Assembly: GCF_008831285.2 (NCBI RefSeq)
Contig: NC_045146.1
Coordinates: 14,873,149 to 14,937,148, forward strand
Direction: 5' to 3'
From: Nymphaea colorata
Taxonomy: Eukaryota > Streptophyta > Magnoliopsida > Nymphaeales > Nymphaeaceae
Length of the DNA stretch: 64,000 nt
The stretch's first letter is position 1, and the number at the start of each line of letters is the position of its first letter. Made by a program: the position numbers and the translations under genes. Under the pieces are notes generated by a model that searched no databases, was not told where the DNA came from, and worked only from the letters and a program-made list of their open reading frames with translations. This document shows positions 1 to 12,100 of the stretch, piece after piece.

Positions 1-3000
1 GGAAGCGACGGTCCGGCGGCAATTCTTCGCATTCCCGAATTGCCCCCGCCCCGCCATCCGTTTCCTCCGCCTTGCCCGCTTCCAGCCGGAGGAAAGGCGT
101 TCCCCAGCGGAGCCCATTTTTCTGAGGTTATCCCGGAAATTCTCAGGAAAAAGGGGGAAAGATGGGAAGTGGTGAAAGACAGTGAGCTAGCCGATTTCGG
201 CTGGCAGTTTTTTTTTGCGTTTCTTTTCCTTTTCTTTGGATGCCGACCTCAACTCGGAATGGTTTTCCTGGGAAAGCAAACGGGGGTTTCATGTAAATTA
301 GCCACTCATCAAGCTTATTTCCTTCATTCTATTTACTCTTTTTTTTTTTTCTCTCCAACCCCGCCCCCTTTCTCGCCCAATTACTGAATTGTCCCTCCCT
401 CTCTGCCCAATCTCATTCTCATCACCTTGGGAAATTTTCTGCGATCCCCATAAGATCTTGACTGATCTCCACAACTACAGTTATGCCAATGCCACACTCC
501 TTTCCTTTTACTAACGGCTCTTTCACCCAAGCATTGAAATGGCAAACGCGGAGTTAATGCGCTCTCCGGAAATTACGACGCTGTCGCTTGCACTAACCGA
601 GATGGGCGAGGGAGGTAAGGGAAGCTGGTTGGTGAGGGCGATTTCGTCATCGCAAAAAAAAACAATTGGAGGCCCTGCACCTCCAGCCTCCTGGGGTCGC
701 CTGCGGCCGTACCAGGGGCAATAAAACGGGCAAAAAGCGGGGTTTCGTGGCCATTTTAGTCATTTCAGCCTGTCATTCCTCGAACATAGTCGCCGATGTC
801 TGAAAAGCAAGATTCTTCGTAATAATGTGTGAAATCTTTGCGCTTTACGTCCCTCGCCGCGAATCGTCGCCGGAGATCGGCCGTCGTCATCCTATCCGGC
901 CGGTGCTTCACTCAAGATCCTTGCAATTATACAACTTTGAACACAGTTTCAAATCTAAAAACCCTCGTTTGTATAAGCGTCAATTTCACAAGAGGACTTG
1001 CTATATTTGTCAACTTGGTGACAGTCACATGTTTGTCCTTGCCAGATGAAGTGGAGCCCTTAAAAGCTCAACACCAAAACATTTATAGCTATACAAAATT
1101 TTCCAAACTATATGTTGGAGCACATAACATAAATAATGAGTTAATCCTTTTTATCCATTTTTAATAGATGATTTATGGCATGTGAATTTATTGCAATAAA
1201 TGAACGATGGTTGGGAAACGTAGACATTTTGCTTTTCTTTTGGGGCAAGTTGCGATCGCATGGCATGGAGGTTCGAGAATTCGGGGCTCCATGAATAAAG
1301 CCAATTCTAAACCGATTCACACTGGATTTGGGTAGTCTGATCCAGGTCAACCAGCCTTACCCGTCATCGGATAACTATAGATCCCCAAGCCGTGGAAGTC
1401 TGAGCTAAACCGTCTGGATTTGGATCGCCATCTGAACCATATTCATTTCATGACTCTGCAAGTATTAGTAATTTCACTATAAACTTTCCTAAAAGATCTA
1501 TGGATCCAAATCTGGGTCTCCCTAAGCAGGTTTAATGTCAACAACTTGATCCGGGCCGATGTTCGCGTAGGATCGACTTGTTATTGATTAAAATTGATCG
1601 TGAATGGCCTTTGCGGAAGCAAACCCAGATCCAACTCATCCAAGATGGCATGATTATGTGTTTCACTTAGATTTAGTTGGGTTTTGGACCAGATTCACGA
1701 AAGGAGGACAAATGATTTGGATCGGCCTCCTGGCCTAAACCCAAAAACTTCTTCAATCCGTAAAGATTTGGATCCAATCAAATTCTCCCACTGGGCAAGC
1801 ACCTTAATTTTCCGTTTTATTAATGAAGGACAGGTGAACGCCACTCTAGAATTCAAAGTCCCTCATTTTTTTTCTTTCACTTGTGTTTTTCTTGTGGTTG
1901 AATCATGTTGGCCGTTTGTAGACATGGTGACGGCTTTTTCTACTTTTCCCTCCTTTGTTTTCTTGTGGGAAATTTGACCGGCGCGAGACATTTGTGTTGG
2001 AATTATGGCGACAAATTATCTCGGTTTTAACTAATTAAGCAATCCCAGCTTTTCTCCTCTATACGGAACCACTAATATCCCCTTTCCTTGCCTGTGTTTG
2101 TCACGATAATGATATTGACGAACGAAAAACTTTTCAGTGAACCATAAATCTCTGACTCCTTTAGGTGGTGATGGTACTCAGGCATTTAAACAGGTTTACC
2201 ATCAAACAACATGTTGGTAGTTGGGAGCAGTGTTTTTAAAGCAAGGAGCAATGAGCTGAGTTGAATTAAATCCGTGAGAAATCAATTAGATTCACTGGTC
2301 GATGCAGGGATGGCACATGTGATATATTATATTTTAATTTATTAGTTTTCAATATTTATTTAATATATTTTCAGAGGTATATTAAAAAGTAAGTGATATA
2401 GCGAATTGGGTGGATTGGCTATATTGGCATCGCCATCGATTCGATTACATTCGAGGGACTCATTTGCAGCTCACAATGGGCACAAATAGGGATGTCAATG
2501 GATCAGATTCGAGTCAGATGTATCTTAGTATTTCTCGGATACGAACACGTATATTCAATTCACAATTCGAATTCATTCTAATTTCGAGTTCCATTTCCAC
2601 AATCAAATCTAAATTCGACTTTTGTTTTGGCATCCGAATCCATATCTGACTTTTAAATGCACAACTGATTCCAAACTGCATGACGATATACTAAGAAGAA
2701 ACATTCAAAATGGGTGGATATTTAGTAAACTGTTTTCTGAGCAATTTTTATCACCTGGGGTGCCACCACTTTCAAATGATCAAGCAAGTTTTCAACAAAG
2801 GACATTGCCTTTTCCCTAATCATCCAAAGCTGAGAGTGACATCCTTGGCTTCTAATAGTAGGTAGGGCGCTCTCTCTCATTGTAAGACAACAAATTAAGC
2901 TTCGATAAGACATATAACGAATCATGCATGTGTTTCACCTGAAACAATAATCCCAAACAAGCTGTTTCTGGACAATCCATCTGTAATCAAAATCACCTCC

Positions 3001-5800
3001 AAAACCAATGGAAAAAAGGGCCACATTAGACATCAAACTTCTCAATTCACTCCTGAACTGAATTTCGGGAGCAAAACACTGAAGTAAACAACTATCATAT
3101 GATATTTTATTTGCCAAATGTCAACATCATTTAATTCCAAATAAGAGCAACACCCGTGATACCTCGTTCCAATAAGTTCTGATAATTAACCTGCAATTAC
3201 TGTGTTTATAACGTTGTTCCTCAAATGAAAAGATGGTGATTGGTAGCAATTTTGCACGCTACTGTTGAAGCTGAGAAAATGGAACGTCGCGTTTAATTGC
3301 TAATGCAGATTCCATCAAAACTAGAGCTTCTTGTATTGTTGATCGAAAGCCCTACGCTATTATGATCATTGGAGCATGGCTGGGAAAAGTTTTTCTGGGT
3401 CTACTTTATTAGTGGTGTTTATATGCGGCAAAGATAATTAGTCGGACTTATCCTGCAGGGCCGGCTTTTCCTCTGGATTTGAGGCCGTAATCGTTAGGAG
3501 CAGGTAACATTTTTTCTGATGGATTTTCACCTGCCTCGCCGAGTTGTCCCTCAAAGAAGAAAGCAACGCCGAGTATTTCACGCCATTCAAGTTTGACAAA
3601 GGCAGCACATGACCGAGTGCACTTTAATTTACAAAGGCAATCAGAACAGTTGATAACATCCAGAAGCTACCATGCATATAAAGCCAAGAGCTAAATAGCG
3701 ACTCACAAGCAGTCTACACATTCAAACTTCAAGTGCAACGACATTTCCGTTATTCTTACTTACAGTTGTTTTGTTTTGTTAAAAGTGTTAGGCATGTCTC
3801 CTGTTCGATTCTTATAAATTTTATTTTCCTATAACTTTGAGAGTGAATAATGGCTCTAGTTATCTAAAGTCATCCAGCCGTATAATCAATACCGTTCATT
3901 TGAAATATATGGATAGTTGAGAGAAACAAAAAGAAAAAAAATATGTGAACTAATAAATGTTTATCGTTTTTTTATCTTTGTTTTTTCTTAACTATTCATC
4001 GTGATAAATCAAACGGCCTTGGTTGATTATATGGTTGGGTAACTATAAAAAAAAATTGGAATCACTCTTTTTTCTTCTTAGAATTGACCAATCATGTGGT
4101 GGAAAAAAAAAGACTGTAAAGAAGGGAGAAGACAGAAGAGAGAGAGAGAGAGAACAAGTGAAGGAAAAAAATGGGTGGTTGTGAAAACAAGTCTCACTGA
4201 TTTTTTTTTTTTTTTTGGTACGTGTGTATGTATACATAAACTGAATGTAATTTGCAAGAGGACTCAATCTCAAAAACGTTTATAATGTCCGGAACCCGAA
4301 CCCCCCCCCCCCCCAACAAAGTGTTAACCGAAAAGGTAAAGTTGTCTTTTTCTTTAAATGAAATTTCTCAAAACAAAAACTGTCTCAATTTTTTCAAATT
4401 ATAATTTCTTGCTACTCATTTGATTAAATTAATTGACAGGTGATACTCGTGGAGTTTATATTCTCGACGTCTGTATCCAAATTATATATACACATACATA
4501 AATTCAAGTAAACTTGTCGGACCTAATTTCCTTAAGGATGAGATGCAATGTTAATAATATGTTGAAATATGGTCTTTCTTCTAAGAATTGGAGTGCCTGG
4601 AGCAGAACAAAACAAAGAGAATAAGTGAAGATGAATAAAGAAAAGTATCTAAGAATATTAAATTACAGATATTTGGTTGGCCGGACCTTCCAGTAGCAAC
4701 TTGTTTCACGGTCCCGTTGTTGCGTCCCAAGCGACAGAACCATTAGCTGCTCACCATAATCGCCGGCTTTGGTCGTCTTGTATTCTTGCAAGCGTTTTCA
4801 ACCATTCCACTCACCAAGCCGACCCCACCTCCTGTCTGGCACTGGCACTGGCACTGGCAGCACCCCCAACCCACTTGAATGGAAAAACAAATCCCTGTTC
4901 CTTTTTTTTCCCGGTACGACCCGAATCGGTTTCAGCAAGAGAAGAACCGGTCAAGCTCCGACAGGACCGGATCGTGAGGGTAAAAACGTCACTCACGGAC
5001 CATGCGGGACCATGTGAACGCGCATGGGGTCACGTGTTCGCGCTGTTCGCAGGAGCGTACGACGTCCCTGTCATTGGAAATTACGGGAAACCGTCCGTGT
5101 TTCTCCTGAACGACGATCGTGTCCCATCCCCCGTTTTAGAACGTAATCAGGACTGGATGTCCACATCCGATGGCATTTTTCTTTCGTGTTACTTAAAATC
5201 CATATCCCGAAAGCACAACTCGGAACGTTTTGTCCACCGTTCAAACATTTTATTTGTCCTTTTTTTGCCGGATATATATAACAAAGGGAGACGTAAAACT
5301 TTCTGAATCTAATAATAAATAAACGAAGAAAACAGGATAATTGACAAGTGGCACCATCGCCATGATATCTGGACCGGTTCAATTCGAACCGGGCGGCTTG
5401 TCATGGCGTGAATCGTATTGATCACTGATTTCAGAATTCTGCCTGCCCTTATTGCTCACTAAACTGTGCAAGTTTCCAGTAAACGAAAAGGTGCAGGAAG
5501 GAAAACAATGAAATTTGAAGAATAATGCCGACGCGACAAGCAAACAGAAGGGGAGGAGCAGATTCTCAGAAAAAGGAGAGAGGCCATTGGATATTCATAA
5601 CCATGGTTAAAGCTTAAAATACGTCGGAGAAGTCGGTGAAAAGAAAGAGAGAAAGAAAGAAAAGGAAGGAAGGAAGGTTCAAATCACAGCACAGTGATGG
5701 CGCTATACTCCCCGTATCAGAAAAGGAAGACGACCCTCGCCAGGTTGCCACGGACGGGGAAGGGTAAATCCAAAGGGCTCTACACTTATTACCCATCCGG
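1..5800. other. Gene-poor stretch, no gene recognised
   Basis: I see no exon series or protein family on either strand. Several short open frames occur, including one open for about 209 codons around 4.7-5.3 kb, but none has a recognisable domain. The first 110 bases are GC-rich and could be the 5' end of a minus-strand gene lying left of the window: an ATG at 57-55 opens a frame that runs off the edge. This is only a possibility. The stretch around 2480-2680 looks like a degenerate dispersed repeat. A homopolymer T run at about 4201-4216 and a C run at about 4299-4314 are present. Confidence 0.5.
5358..5408. repeat. Nested perfect inverted repeat (hairpin)
   Basis: Two sets of perfect arms are nested symmetrically. 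The outer 8-bp arms CGCCATGA / TCATGGCG lie at 5358-5365 and 5401-5408. The inner 7-bp arms CCGGTTC / GAACCGG lie at 5374-5380 and 5386-5392. Each side has an 8-nt spacer and the inner loop is 5 nt. It is not a tRNA cloverleaf. Its function is unknown. Confidence 0.6.
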
Positions 5801-7030
5801 CGCTTTACCTTGTTAAGTAACAAACAGGAAGCGACCTGACTTCCCCACCACCAATGGAGAGTACCTGCCTACAAAGGGAAGCGCTAGGCTCCCTACATGC
5901 CGTGCCGCCTCCCTCTTTTCTGCAGTGAAAACGGCCTGTCGACTTGAAGCAGGGGCACGGCGGTGCTAACGAACACTGACCGGAAAAGGGCGGGCCCCCA
6001 CCTCCCGTTCGGTAAGGCATCTGGCAGCAGGCGTCAGCGGTACTCTGAGCCACAGGGCCATTGGCCGTCGGCCGGCCTGCCGGAGAGAGGCCAGAGTACG
6101 CGCCCACAGCTGTAGCCTGTAGTGACCGGGGTACGTTGGTGGGTGCCCCCCACCTGCGGCAGCAATAATGACGCGCCAGTCTCGGACGACCAGTCAAACC
6201 CCATTTCCGTCCTCCCTCGAGGAAAAGCGACTGCGGAGCAGCTGCTGCTGCTGCTGCCTGCGACGCGCTGCAGAGCCTGCAGAGCGTCGGAAACGGAGAT
6301 AGAGGAAGGTCTAAAAAAAAAATAAAAAAAAAGAAAGGGTGGGGAAAATGAAAATCTCCTTTGGGCCCACCAGCGATGGGCTTGGGCTGGCACCCACCGC
6401 CCGGCCAAAATATGACCTGCTGCGGGGCCCGCCGGCCTCCTCCTGGGTGGGCCCGGCGCTGGCCCGCGCGAAGCCGCGCGGGCCCCGCCCCCAGATCTCG
6501 CGGCATCTCCGCTCTTTGTTTCCCGCTCCCGAAAGGCCCACCACCAACCCCCCTTCATTCCCTCAAACCCTATGCGTCCAGGGAAAGCAAATTTTTTGCC
6601 TTTCCCTTTTCATCTTTTTCTCATTAAATAAAGCTTTCAAAAGGAGATGAAGGAACTTGCAGAGCAGGGGCTCGCCCACCACGTCATGGGCGGCCCCTGG
6701 GGAGCGCTGCCCCTCCCATGCGCGGTCACAAGGCCCGCCCCTCCTCCCGCCCTTTCTTTATCCGGCACCTGTCGTGTCGCCGCCGGTCGTAGGCTCTGCG
6801 CCACTGCATGGAGGGTGCTCGCAGAATGGAGACCGAAGAATCGAGCAGTCGGCTTCATCTTGAACGGGGAGTTGTGGCTTGACATCGTCATCATCGTTAC
6901 TGCGTTGTGCCCACAGGGAGGCCGTCATGTCCATAGGCTGTTGGCTCCTCTGCGCGTCTTTCCATGCAAAGTCCCCCCCCACCCTACTTTTTTGCTCTCT
7001 GCTTCCAATGAGTGCACTTTTTGAGCCTGG
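5800..7030. other. GC-rich island without a recognisable gene
   Basis: This block is markedly richer in G and C than the surrounding AT-rich DNA. Several long overlapping open frames occur on both strands (up to about 233 codons on the minus strand, about 125 on the plus strand). That is expected by chance in GC-rich DNA, and none resembles a family I know. The centre (6362-6572) carries five site II elements and a telo-box, which looks like a promoter. Candidate explanations are a non-coding transcript, a decayed gene, or the promoter and first exon of a gene whose coding sequence I fail to recognise. Confidence 0.45.
6362..6572 (+). promoter_or_regulatory. Cluster of site II (TGGGCY) elements and a telo-box
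   Basis: TGGGCC or TGGGCT occurs at 6362-6367, 6377-6382, 6383-6388 and 6448-6453, and in reverse orientation at 6535-6540. A telo-box AAACCCTA follows at 6565-6572. In plants, TCP-bound site II elements combined with telo-boxes mark promoters of ribosomal-protein, replication and other growth-related genes. The motifs are seen directly. That they drive transcription here is inference, since no clear coding sequence follows on either side. Confidence 0.4.
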
Positions 7031-9137
7031 GTTCGGCGGATATTGGTGGCGGGAGCCCATGAATCATATGTTTAAGTATAAGCAGCTGAAAGTTAAGGAT
7101 ATAAATGGCTACGTACACTTGCTCTAATGAAAGACGGAAGCCGCTACCTACACCTTGAACGGCTTAAGTAGAAGAGTTCTCCACAAAAATGGAAACCTCC
7201 AGCCTACATTATGGGCCACATTGCAAACCACATGCGTCTTCTATCCTTTTTCCAACTTCAGGGTGAAAAGAAGTGTTCAACTATGATTAATGTTATATTG
7301 TAACTACAGTGAAAGGTCATTGCTATTGGTTGTTTCTCGAAGAAGACGCCTGTTACCCAATAATGTTGGAGAGTAACTCCTTAAAACTTATACTTTTGAA
7401 ATAGCTTCAAAAAGCATATTGTATGAATGCAACTCTCACAATGTATACATGCATTATGGAAGGCCTTGAAATGAAAAGTCATTCAGGGTTATGGAATCTC
7501 AAGTACACAAGAGGAAGCATGATATTATGCTGGTTCTTATAATGCAGTAGATATCAAAATATAACTATGAACTTTAGGTTTGAGCATTCAGACAAAATCA
7601 TCTTTCCAAAGCGAAATATTTAGGACAATTATCATTTTATTGCATTTTCATGGGTTTTTCGATCAAAGGTAGGTTGACGGCTGTTTTTAACCTTTAGGTC
7701 TAATAACCGGTATATCGCAATGCCGTCCGTCATACAAAGACCTTGTGAAGTAACCAACTATTTTAAAATTAAAGACAAAAACCTCCACTCCTTACAAATT
7801 AGCGATGGACAGACACCGGTACCCACTCCCAAAGAGTGACAAATTTCTAGGTGGTCAAGTAATCTGAAGTTTAGTTTAGGAAATCACCTACCATTCTCAT
7901 ACCAAGGATCCTAAACTGCAACTCTGAAGTTCAGGTACTAGCTAACATCATCTTCTTCATAACTCCCAGAATGACATATACTAGTTTCCAGATCCCTGCA
8001 GTTACCTGAGTACACTTCCAAACGGGAGAGGATTTCACATCCACATACAAATTACACGATCTCCCATACCGACGCTTCCCACCACCGAGATGGTTCGACC
8101 AGAAAGCTGCCGGTTCTACACACTCCCGCCCTCAAACAACGAGGCAATTACCAACTCCACATACACCCGAGTGCAATTACAAAGAGGAGAAATACTTTCG
8201 GTTCAAATATATAAACTTCAGAACCGTCAAGCAGAGACCAAATGCATAAATTACTGTCAACCACGTCAAGATGAAGCTTTTCAAGGGAAACCAATACTTG
8301 GTTAGCTGATTAATGGATTCCGGGGGAGGCCTAAGGAAGTCCATGTTTTTATAGAGAAAAAGGAAAGCCAATTGGGAATTCACCATCTGCAACCTGTGAT
8401 ATAACCCATGAATATAAACCTGAAATAAAGCGCACCTAGAACAAATTTTACATGCTGAGACCACACTACGTAGGTAGCATGTGACCAGAGTTGTTTGAAG
8501 CTACTAAGCAAATGATCAGCAATTGAACGCGTTTAATTGGATAGTAAAACCTTTCAATTGAACGAGGTCTAAGTTCAAGATAAAAAATGGTCATGCCGCG
8601 GGGCTGCAGAACGAAGGCTTCCCTGCTTGCTCATTATAGCTGAAACCAAAGACCGTACCAGCCATCAACTAAATAAGACGGGGGCAAACATGCGCTTCTT
8701 AGTTCAAAACCATTATGACAAAACGCACCATTCATTTGAAAAACAGATCCGGCTTAGAATCTAAAACTATCGCCATGGTTGTCCCCTTTACAGTTTACAC
8801 AAGCCGACATCGTAGCGTACAACCCAAGGCTGAGGAGGTAGCCGCACAAGATTTTATCACTTTTCCAAGAGAGTTTCATGCCTAAATTTTTCTTGGTATG
8901 TGCCCAAAAAATGACATTTTTCTTAGTATCTGCCGAAAAAATGACAATTACCATTCCCTTGTCTTGGTCAAAGAACGAAAAAATTCACCAAGTGGGACAA
9001 AGATTCAACAAACACACCTACTTATCACTTTACAGTGAACGACGTGAATACATATTTGTCTAGAGAATCTCAAACTTTATTAAAGCGAAGCTTTATTTTA
9101 AACCGGAGGACCGAATAATCCAAGAACAAAAGAATTA
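7031..9137. other. Intergenic region downstream of the claspin-like gene
   Basis: No open frame of recognisable family is present. The right part (about 8.0-9.1 kb) lies beyond the stop codon of the minus-strand claspin-like gene and probably includes its 3' untranslated region. I could not place a polyadenylation site with confidence. Confidence 0.4.
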
Positions 9138-12100
9138 TTATCTTACCCTTTTCTCAATCTTAGCAGTAGGCCTAACAGTTTTAAATGCATCAAATGTCAT
9201 TTCGCTGCAGTTTAGACTGTTACCGGACGAGCTTTTCTCTGTACTGAAGGAAGAGCGCCTCAGGATCTCAAAGAGAGAGAGACCGGCATTAGCGTCAGGC
9301 ACTTTCTTTGTGTTGCAGCCCCCAGCAGTTGCAGTCTTTGTTTTGGACTGTGAGGTACTCATCTTCATTTGCTCATCCACCAAGGTTTCTTTCTTATCCT
9401 GCCAATCAACCATTTAACTGAATATTATTTGATCAAACGGCAGTTCAGTGGAGAACATCACTTTCCCCCATAACAAAATATGACGGCGTCCTTTTTTCTT
9501 TATTTGTCAAACTAGAGGGAAATCCAGACCACTTTTTAAGATTAGCACTTAAATGATAAGTGCGGCTGATTCAAGTGAAGAGTGGCTCTGGAAAACATGG
9601 ATTCAAGCAGTTCCGTATAAAGGAAAGCAGCAAATGAAGGCACGCTGTCGAATTGTGCAATCCAACGATGCACAAAAAAAAAATCCATAAAAAGAGAGTA
9701 CTCCCTAAAAAGTTACACCAAAGATCAATCGGGAATCAATTTTAGCGACACCAGAACATATAACTTGCTGTACCCAAATGGTATTTGTAACTACCATGTA
9801 CCATATTTATCTCATTAAACTACGCTTATCCACAATCATGACACTGGATATGACATGCTGCAGTTAACTTACCTTGACCACGTAAATGGACTTTAATATG
9901 TTACAAAATGCAGGAGCAAAAACAAACATAATTTTTCAGCATCCCTATAGAATAATATAGATCCAGAAAGCAGATGTAGTCTTTATGATCTACATGCCAA
10001 ACCTTCACTGTTTTCAATCCCACATTTTCGATTGTAAAATTCATGTATACAATAGGATTTGTGAAATACTGCACAGAAAATACTGTACGGTTAGAAGGTC
10101 TATACAGCAAGATAAAGTAGATAATATCAAAAATCAGTGATTGAAAATACACCAAACAATTAAAAGGTAGACCAGTACCATTTTTGAATTCTCTGGACAT
10201 TATCGAATTTGTGCAGGTCTACCGAAAACTTTTTGATGACCAAAAAATCAATGGTTAATGATACACCAAATATGTAAAGCTACGTAACCAGTAGGTGCCT
10301 TTTGACTTTTCTGGATCTTACCTCGCCTATTTGGAGTCTAGGCGAAGTCAAACAAGGTCCATGACACGCCAAAATTATCTCCAGACCAGTCATTCACCAA
10401 TATCAGAAAACCTTAACCAAAAATTTTCATGATGCACCTAGCACTTATAGAAACGAGGGCCTGATGAATATGAATGAGGAGAAGAGCTTCAACAGCAAAG
10501 GATTGTGGATATTTTTAAACTAAATTTGGGGATGCTTCAGTTTTAGAAATAATATTTTACCAAAAAAAATGCCAGTTTTTACTGAAATAACGGAAACAAG
10601 TTTTAGCATCGTCATTTAACCACCTATTTGTGCAATATACACCATAAACCTAGCGGGCACACGTAAACAATTAAAATAGAAGAATCTTTTCAGTTTTTAA
10701 CTAAAATAGGTGCGCATACACCATGGTTATGTGTAGAGAAAGAGATTGATTCAAAAAAAGGAACACTAAGAAAGCAAATCTGAATATAGGACTTACAGTG
10801 TGCAGATCATCAGCCATTTGAATACCACTCCTGCTGTTGCTATCTTCACGGCCAAATATAAATGATCTAACCATGTTTACTCCCAGTTTGTTGGTTGGTC
10901 TCAATGAATGGCTCTGCCCACGTCCCAGGAAAGACGACTGCAGTTAAGCAAACGGATTAAATAAATCAGAAATAGCTTCACCAATATAAACAAGTCAGCC
11001 TACCTGCCTCCCAAGGACAGTCAAACAGTATCAGTCTGGTACGACACATAAGATGTCCTACATCATTTAAAGTATGTATGGTGCACCAAATCATCATGAT
11101 GAGCAGTCAAGTAATGGAAACTAAAAAAGACCGTGACAGAATTGACATATGGGAAGAGTTTCCACGGGAACCCTGGAAGAAGATCTTTAATTTTCAATGC
11201 ACCGTAGATGAAAGAACAAATAAGTCAAGAGGAGAAACGCATGCAGAAGCAAAAGGATTAGAATACCTCCCCCAGGCCCCAGATTTAGCAGGAAATGCTA
11301 GTTTAGTTTTTGGGCCATCTTTAATAATTCTATTAGAGCATATTCATTCCAGAAGTTGATGAAAAAGGCAAAATAAAACTTCTATTATGAGAGTTGCAGT
11401 AAGATTCGACCAACAAAACAGCTAATGACTTTTTGCAAATGCAGAAAACCCTCCTTGGAAGGGTCCTGACAGATGAAAAAAACTACCAAGAGAAAGAAAC
11501 ACAAAAGCGGAATGAATTGCATTCAGATTCTTTCTTTTCAAAACCTAAGTAAATCGATCAATCAAAGCTAAATGTTCAGTGCCTTTGGCCTTGGAGAATC
11601 AATGCCTTAACAGGTACCCAAAAGAGTCAACCTATTAACAAGAATATCTCAAATTTGATTTCCTGTCAAATTTGTTCAGATCTGAAGAGAATAAAGCAAT
11701 CAGTTTCCTATAAACATCAACTAAGGGTCTTAATTTCATTTTTGCAACTTTGCTGCTTCTGCATTTGAATATGAGAACGTTTCCCACATTCAACTTATCC
11801 AGCAATCCACTTTCATAACAGTTATCCAGTAATATTCCAAGCTTTTTCCCACTATTATGACAATCCCACAATCATGGAAAAGTATCAAGCACAAAGAATT
11901 CAGAAGAAACATGATATTAGTCATGACACATGCAACAAGATAGGCCCAAACCATTTTCAATTTTGCAATTATATAGTGAAAGGACTACAATTTTTTAACC
12001 AATTCAGTTAAATTTTCTTACCCTTGAAGAGCTATTGCTGTTTACTCCAGACATTAGAGAATCAAAGTAAGCTGAAAGATAACATTTTGGAACAGCGTCA

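Noticed and set aside
1-57. Possible N-terminus of a minus-strand gene (ATG at 57-55)
   Set aside because: Only 19 codons are visible before the edge; too short to support.
4677-5306. 209-codon plus-strand open frame
   Set aside because: It begins at a non-ATG codon, has no domain, and overlaps frames on the other strand; no splice or promoter support.
5805-6558. Long minus-strand open frames (233 and 174 codons) in the GC-rich island
   Set aside because: They overlap each other and plus-strand frames, have low-complexity Gly/Pro/Ala composition and match no family I know; open frames of this length are expected by chance at high GC.
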